From an uncultured Bacteroides sp. (lineage in GTDB: Bacteria; Bacteroidota; Bacteroidia; Bacteroidales; Bacteroidaceae): a stretch of 7,569 nucleotides of DNA. The position numbers and the translations under genes were made by a program. Positions 5,523 to 7,569 of this stretch are shown here, piece after piece. The notes beneath the pieces were generated by a model. The model searched no databases and was not told the origin of the DNA. It saw only the letters and a program-made list of their open reading frames with translations. How positions within the stretch are numbered: the first letter of the stretch is position 1; each line of letters opens with the position of its first letter. The stretch covers positions 1-7,569 of the forward strand of contig CAMTFK010000222.1 of the NCBI GenBank assembly GCA_947071285.1, given 5' to 3'.

Positions 5523-5921
5523 ATGTTCAACTTAAATAATGCTAATATGGAAAATTTGATTACACAAATCAACAAAGAGAGATTGGTTAATAGCGACACA
5601 GCTCTTATGATGAAGGAATTATACTATTACGTGCCTTGTGAGTATTGGTATGACAAACAGGATAGGCTACGCACCGATATTGAGGGAAGGAATACCCCGA
5701 TGTATATGTGCGAGTGCCCGACACTGGCAGCATGTATCCAATGGATGATACAGACTCGTGAATATACGTTTCAAACAGAACAAAACGTGGCGGTCTGGCA
5801 TGTGGTTGTGAGGGCTGGAGATTATGTGTTGTATGACTCCGAAAGTAATGCGGACGCTTTTTGTTGTTTGGAAGAAGCATTGGAAAAAGCGGTACAGGAG
5901 TGCATGGAGTTATTGTATTAA
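5523..5921 (+). CDS. Unknown 132-residue acidic protein
   Basis: I do not recognise the family. The protein is soluble-looking and acidic, rich in Tyr, Trp and Cys. Cysteines occur at C39, C63 and C65 (YMCECPT), C71, a pair at C114-C115 (AFCCLEEAL) and C127. The middle (VAVWHVVVRAGDYVLYDSES) looks like beta strands and the end (CLEEALEKAVQECMELLY) like a helix. It has no signal peptide or membrane segment. The start ATG 5523 gives MFNLNNANMENL; ATG 5547 (MENLITQINKER) is a good alternative, and neither has a strong Shine-Dalgarno. The upstream DNA holds inverted repeats at 5450-5498 that could form alternative RNA structures. It is convergent with the recombinase gene, with a terminator between them. 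The size and context (plasmid cargo) suggest an accessory protein of unknown role. Confidence 0.6.
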   Translation: MFNLNNANMENLITQINKERLVNSDTALMMKELYYYVPCEYWYDKQDRLRTDIEGRNTPMYMCECPTLAACIQWMIQTREYTFQTEQNVAVWHVVVRAGDYVLYDSESNADAFCCLEEALEKAVQECMELLY

Positions 5922-5925
5922 AATT

Positions 5926-5954
5926 AAAAAAAATCAGTCCCCGTGAAGGGGACT
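5926..5954 (-). terminator. Rho-independent terminator for the recombinase gene group
   Basis: On the minus strand, AGTCCCC and GGGGACT pair exactly over seven bases with a five-base loop (5936-5954). They are followed by GA and eight T's (A-run 5926-5933 on the plus strand). This is the classic form, placed about 80 bases beyond the recombinase stop. On the plus strand the same stem is followed only by TT, so it may stop the 5523 gene less well. Confidence 0.75.
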
Positions 5955-6033
5955 TTCCTATAATCTTGCTGAGAGGTGGAATTGCAGACGATCTTTGAGA
6001 ATCATCTTTGAAGGATGGGCAGAGGTTTATTCG

Positions 6034-6630
6034 TTATTTGTTATTTTTGTTCTCGGATTTCAGCGCAATTCCATTCCTTCTTAATAGGCGATATACTGTT
6101 CCGCTACTGCCTATGTTTAATATTTTCTGTATCTCCCTTACCGGCGTTCCGGATTCATAGAGTTGGATGCAGCTTTTCTGCTTGGCGATGTTGTTTTTGT
6201 TGATAAGTGTCTTTCTGCCGAATTTGACACCTTTTTCCTTGGCGATTCTTCTGCCTTCTTGGGTTCTCTCATAGATAAGGTCTCTTTCAAACTGAGCGAA
6301 AGCACCGAGAATGTTGTTCATCAGTTGGCCGATTGCGCCTTCCGTACTGATGTTGTCTTGCAGTGAGGTGAATTGGATGCCCCTATTCTTGAAATCTTCC
6401 AATAGCGTAAGGATATTCTTCAGCGAACGGCCAAGCCGGTCCAGCTTATATACGACAAGTGTGTCGCCTTCCCGGAGAAAGCTCAGGCAGGCATCCAGTT
6501 CCGGGCGGTTTTGTTGACGTCCGGTCATTTTCTCAGAGAAGATTTTCTCGCATCCGGCAGCCTTCAACGCTTCCAGTTGCATATCCAGATGTTGTTCCTT
6601 GGTGGAAACACGGGCATATCCTATTTTCAT
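6034..6630 (-). CDS. Small serine recombinase (resolvase/invertase family)
   Basis: This is a 198-residue site-specific DNA recombinase that uses serine to cut and rejoin DNA. The resolvase N-terminal domain covers residues 1-135. The catalytic serine is S9 in YARVSTKEQ with R7 beside it. Conserved arginines lie in YKLDRLGRSLKN (R65, R68), and AFAQFERDLIYERT (110-123) forms the dimer/E-helix motif. A C-terminal helix-turn-helix lies at about 155-185 (PVREIQKILNIGSSGTVYRLL). The length is normal for resolvases, DNA invertases and Tn3-type TnpR, so it looks intact. Likely roles are plasmid multimer resolution or inversion of a nearby segment; the sequence does not decide which. The start ATG 6628-6630 is preceded by ACAGG. 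It is the last gene of a minus-strand group, 41 bases after the 109-residue gene, with a terminator downstream. Two dyad repeats (6655-6709) just upstream are candidate target sites. Confidence 0.92.
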   Translation of the reverse strand: MKIGYARVSTKEQHLDMQLEALKAAGCEKIFSEKMTGRQQNRPELDACLSFLREGDTLVVYKLDRLGRSLKNILTLLEDFKNRGIQFTSLQDNISTEGAIGQLMNNILGAFAQFERDLIYERTQEGRRIAKEKGVKFGRKTLINKNNIAKQKSCIQLYESGTPVREIQKILNIGSSGTVYRLLRRNGIALKSENKNNK

Positions 6631-6654
6631 CCTGTTTTCGTATTTAAATGTGTA

Positions 6655-6709
6655 ATGAAGGTTTTAATTCTTCACTTTTTCAAATATGAAGACATTAATT
6701 CTTCATATT
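6655..6709. repeat. Two dyad repeats upstream of the recombinase (candidate res/operator sites)
   Basis: Two copies of TGAAG-N9-CTTCA, centred at 6665 and 6696, are 31 bases apart, about three helical turns. They share 17 of 20 bases (6655-6674 and 6686-6705). The right copy extends to nine-base perfect arms: AATATGAAG (6683-6691) and CTTCATATT (6701-6709). They overlap the end of the 109-residue gene and its spacer to the recombinase. Tn3-type recombinases commonly bind paired sites beside their own gene; that role here is inferred. Confidence 0.5.
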
Positions 6710-7001
6710 CCTCACGGCTGTATTGGTTGAACCCCTTTTGCTTCATTGCCAAAAGAAGCCTTTCCAGTTCTCCGATAGTCACTACCTGTTTGCCGATAAC
6801 GGTAAATTGTTCCCATTCTCCCTTTTCGTTGAGCAGGTATTCCCGGTGTGCAAAACAGTAAAGAGAACCATCGATGTCATTCCGTTTCTGCCATTGACGC
6901 AGGTGCTTCAAACTGGTGAAATCACGGGTGACAGTACGTGGAATGGGAACCAATACGTCAATTTCCATCTTGAATTTTATATTCTCTTCCGCTTCTCGCA
7001 T
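6672..7001 (-). CDS. Unknown 109-residue protein between ORF6N-family and recombinase genes
   Basis: I do not recognise this family. The frame starts at ATG 6999-7001 with MREAEENIKFKMEIDVLVPIP and ends with a charged helical tail (REEYEELMSSYLKK). The middle has short aromatic blocks (LYCFAHREYLL, EWEQFTVIGKQVV) suggesting a small alpha/beta fold, with no membrane segment, signal or catalytic motif. An internal ATG at residue 12 is an alternative start; neither has a good Shine-Dalgarno. It begins 16 bases after the ORF6N-family stop and ends 41 bases before the recombinase start, all on one strand, so the three are probably co-transcribed. Its 3' end contains one of the two dyad repeats. 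It could be a recombinase accessory or regulatory factor, but that is guesswork from position. Confidence 0.6.
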   Translation of the reverse strand: MREAEENIKFKMEIDVLVPIPRTVTRDFTSLKHLRQWQKRNDIDGSLYCFAHREYLLNEKGEWEQFTVIGKQVVTIGELERLLLAMKQKGFNQYSREEYEELMSSYLKK

Positions 7002-7017
7002 GGGTGATTAGCTTATT

Positions 7018-7524
7018 TCATAATACATCAATTATCGTATGGGCAGGAAGTTCCAGTTTGGAGAAAGCAAACATTTTCTTGCCCAAATCCTTTAGCGATG
7101 CCCCAATATGATATACTTCCGTATTATCAATGATTAAGAAGCGGTCATGACTACTTTTGTAGGTTCTAGCTTCAATGGGAGGATATTGGTCATTGTGTTT
7201 GTTTAAATCAAGTTGGAGCTGTGCGTTTATTTTGTGTATAAATAGTAGCTGATACTCCACTGTTTCGTTTGCTCAACATGAGTAACACGGATTCATCTAC
7301 ATAGTTGTCGATAAGCACAAGTGAGCATTTGGCAGACTTTATTAAATCTGTAGCAAACTTATACGCATCGAATATCTGACCGTCAAAGAATATACCTTCC
7401 ACCGGAGGCAATGAGGTGCGTACAAAGAAGTCTATCTTTGCATCATGTTCAGCAATGGTTTTCTCTATTTGGAAGAATCTATTGTTCATTCTATATTCCA
7501 TGTCATTGAGCCGTTGGTTTATAG
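7018..7524 (-). pseudogene. ORF6N-family protein, C-terminal half, frameshifted and 5'-truncated
   Basis: The upstream frame (7524 to about 7228) reads NQRLNDMEYRMNNRFFQIEK, VEGIFFDGQIFDAYKFATDLI and LVLIDNYVDESVLLML, ending at SATIYTQ. The downstream frame (about 7232 to 7018) resumes with KINAQLQLDLNKHNDQYPPIE, then HDRFLIIDNTEVYHIGASL and KLELPAHTIIDVL. Both match the C-terminal half of Bacteroidales ORF6N-domain proteins as I remember them. Their N-terminal ORF6N DNA-binding domain would lie beyond 7524. The C-terminal half has a phospholipase-D-like look (IDNYVD and HDRFLIID-x-VYHIGAS). The break lies in the A-run CACAAAATAAAC (7225-7236 region) and needs one extra or two missing bases to explain it. 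It could be a sequencing error. The 5' truncation is artificial because adapter begins at 7525. Confidence 0.8.
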
Positions 7525-7569
7525 CTGTCTCTTATACACATCTCCGAGCCCACGAGACATGCGCAGATC
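7525..7569 (+). other. Illumina Nextera adapter plus index (not biological)
   Basis: CTGTCTCTTATACACATCT (7525-7543) is the Tn5 mosaic end as it appears in Nextera reads. CCGAGCCCACGAGAC (7544-7558) is the read-2 adapter part. Then come eight index bases ATGCGCAG (7559-7566) and ATC, the start of the P7 tail. This is untrimmed library adapter joined to the real sequence end. Confidence 0.98.

Noticed and set aside
5991..6011. 8-bp direct repeat ATCTTTGA, 13 bases apart
   Set aside because: Too short and isolated to support a function.
6163..6861. Several plus-strand frames of 62-116 codons
   Set aside because: Antisense to the serine recombinase and the 109-residue gene.

Overview
The window looks like a piece of a Bacteroidales (Bacteroides / Parabacteroides / Phocaeicola-type) plasmid or plasmid-derived accessory region. 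Three things suggest this. The transposase is of the Bacteroides IS1380 type. The rep gene is preceded by a perfect Bacteroides -7 box (TATCTTTG). Most genes lack a clear Shine-Dalgarno sequence, and the cargo (RadC-family protein, HipA remnant, ORF6N-family protein, small serine recombinase) is typical of Bacteroidales mobile DNA. The organism is inferred from family resemblance, not from a search.

Layout. 1-138: start of an unrecognised minus-strand gene cut by the window edge. About 243-1515: a decayed IS1380-family element whose transposase (minus strand) has lost its N-terminus, lost the segment expected to hold the first catalytic Asp, and gained a 78-bp hairpin-bearing insertion with a stop. 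1507-1667: the 3' end of a hipA-like toxin/kinase gene, cut at the IS junction. 1668-1870: rep promoter and small repeats. 1871-3079: a 402-residue plasmid replication initiator. 3071-3400: eight 17-bp iterons, six of them at 31-32 bp spacing, with the first overlapping the rep stop codon and a terminator-like hairpin. 3401-3960: non-coding, with an A/T-rich part, two strong hairpins and a G/C-richer stretch. 3961-4587: RadC-family JAMM protein. 4588-4763: two strong hairpins. 4764-5174: four-segment membrane protein. 5175-5522: non-coding, with inverted repeats and a possible 28-residue ORF. 5523-5921: unknown 132-residue protein. 5926-5954: rho-independent terminator serving the minus strand. 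6034-7524: a minus-strand gene group consisting of an ORF6N-family gene (5' end missing, frameshifted), an unknown 109-residue gene, and a small serine recombinase.

How it fits together. Rep plus the iterons form a likely minimal replicon. The serine recombinase could resolve multimers or invert DNA, and two dyad repeats just upstream of it are candidate binding sites. The IS and the hipA stump mark past insertion and decay. No conjugation or mobilisation gene is visible.

Quality note. The last 45 bases (7525-7569) are an Illumina Nextera read-2 adapter followed by an 8-base index, so biological sequence ends at 7524. The ORF6N gene is cut there by library preparation, not by biology. Family assignments come from remembered sequence patterns and could not be tested here.
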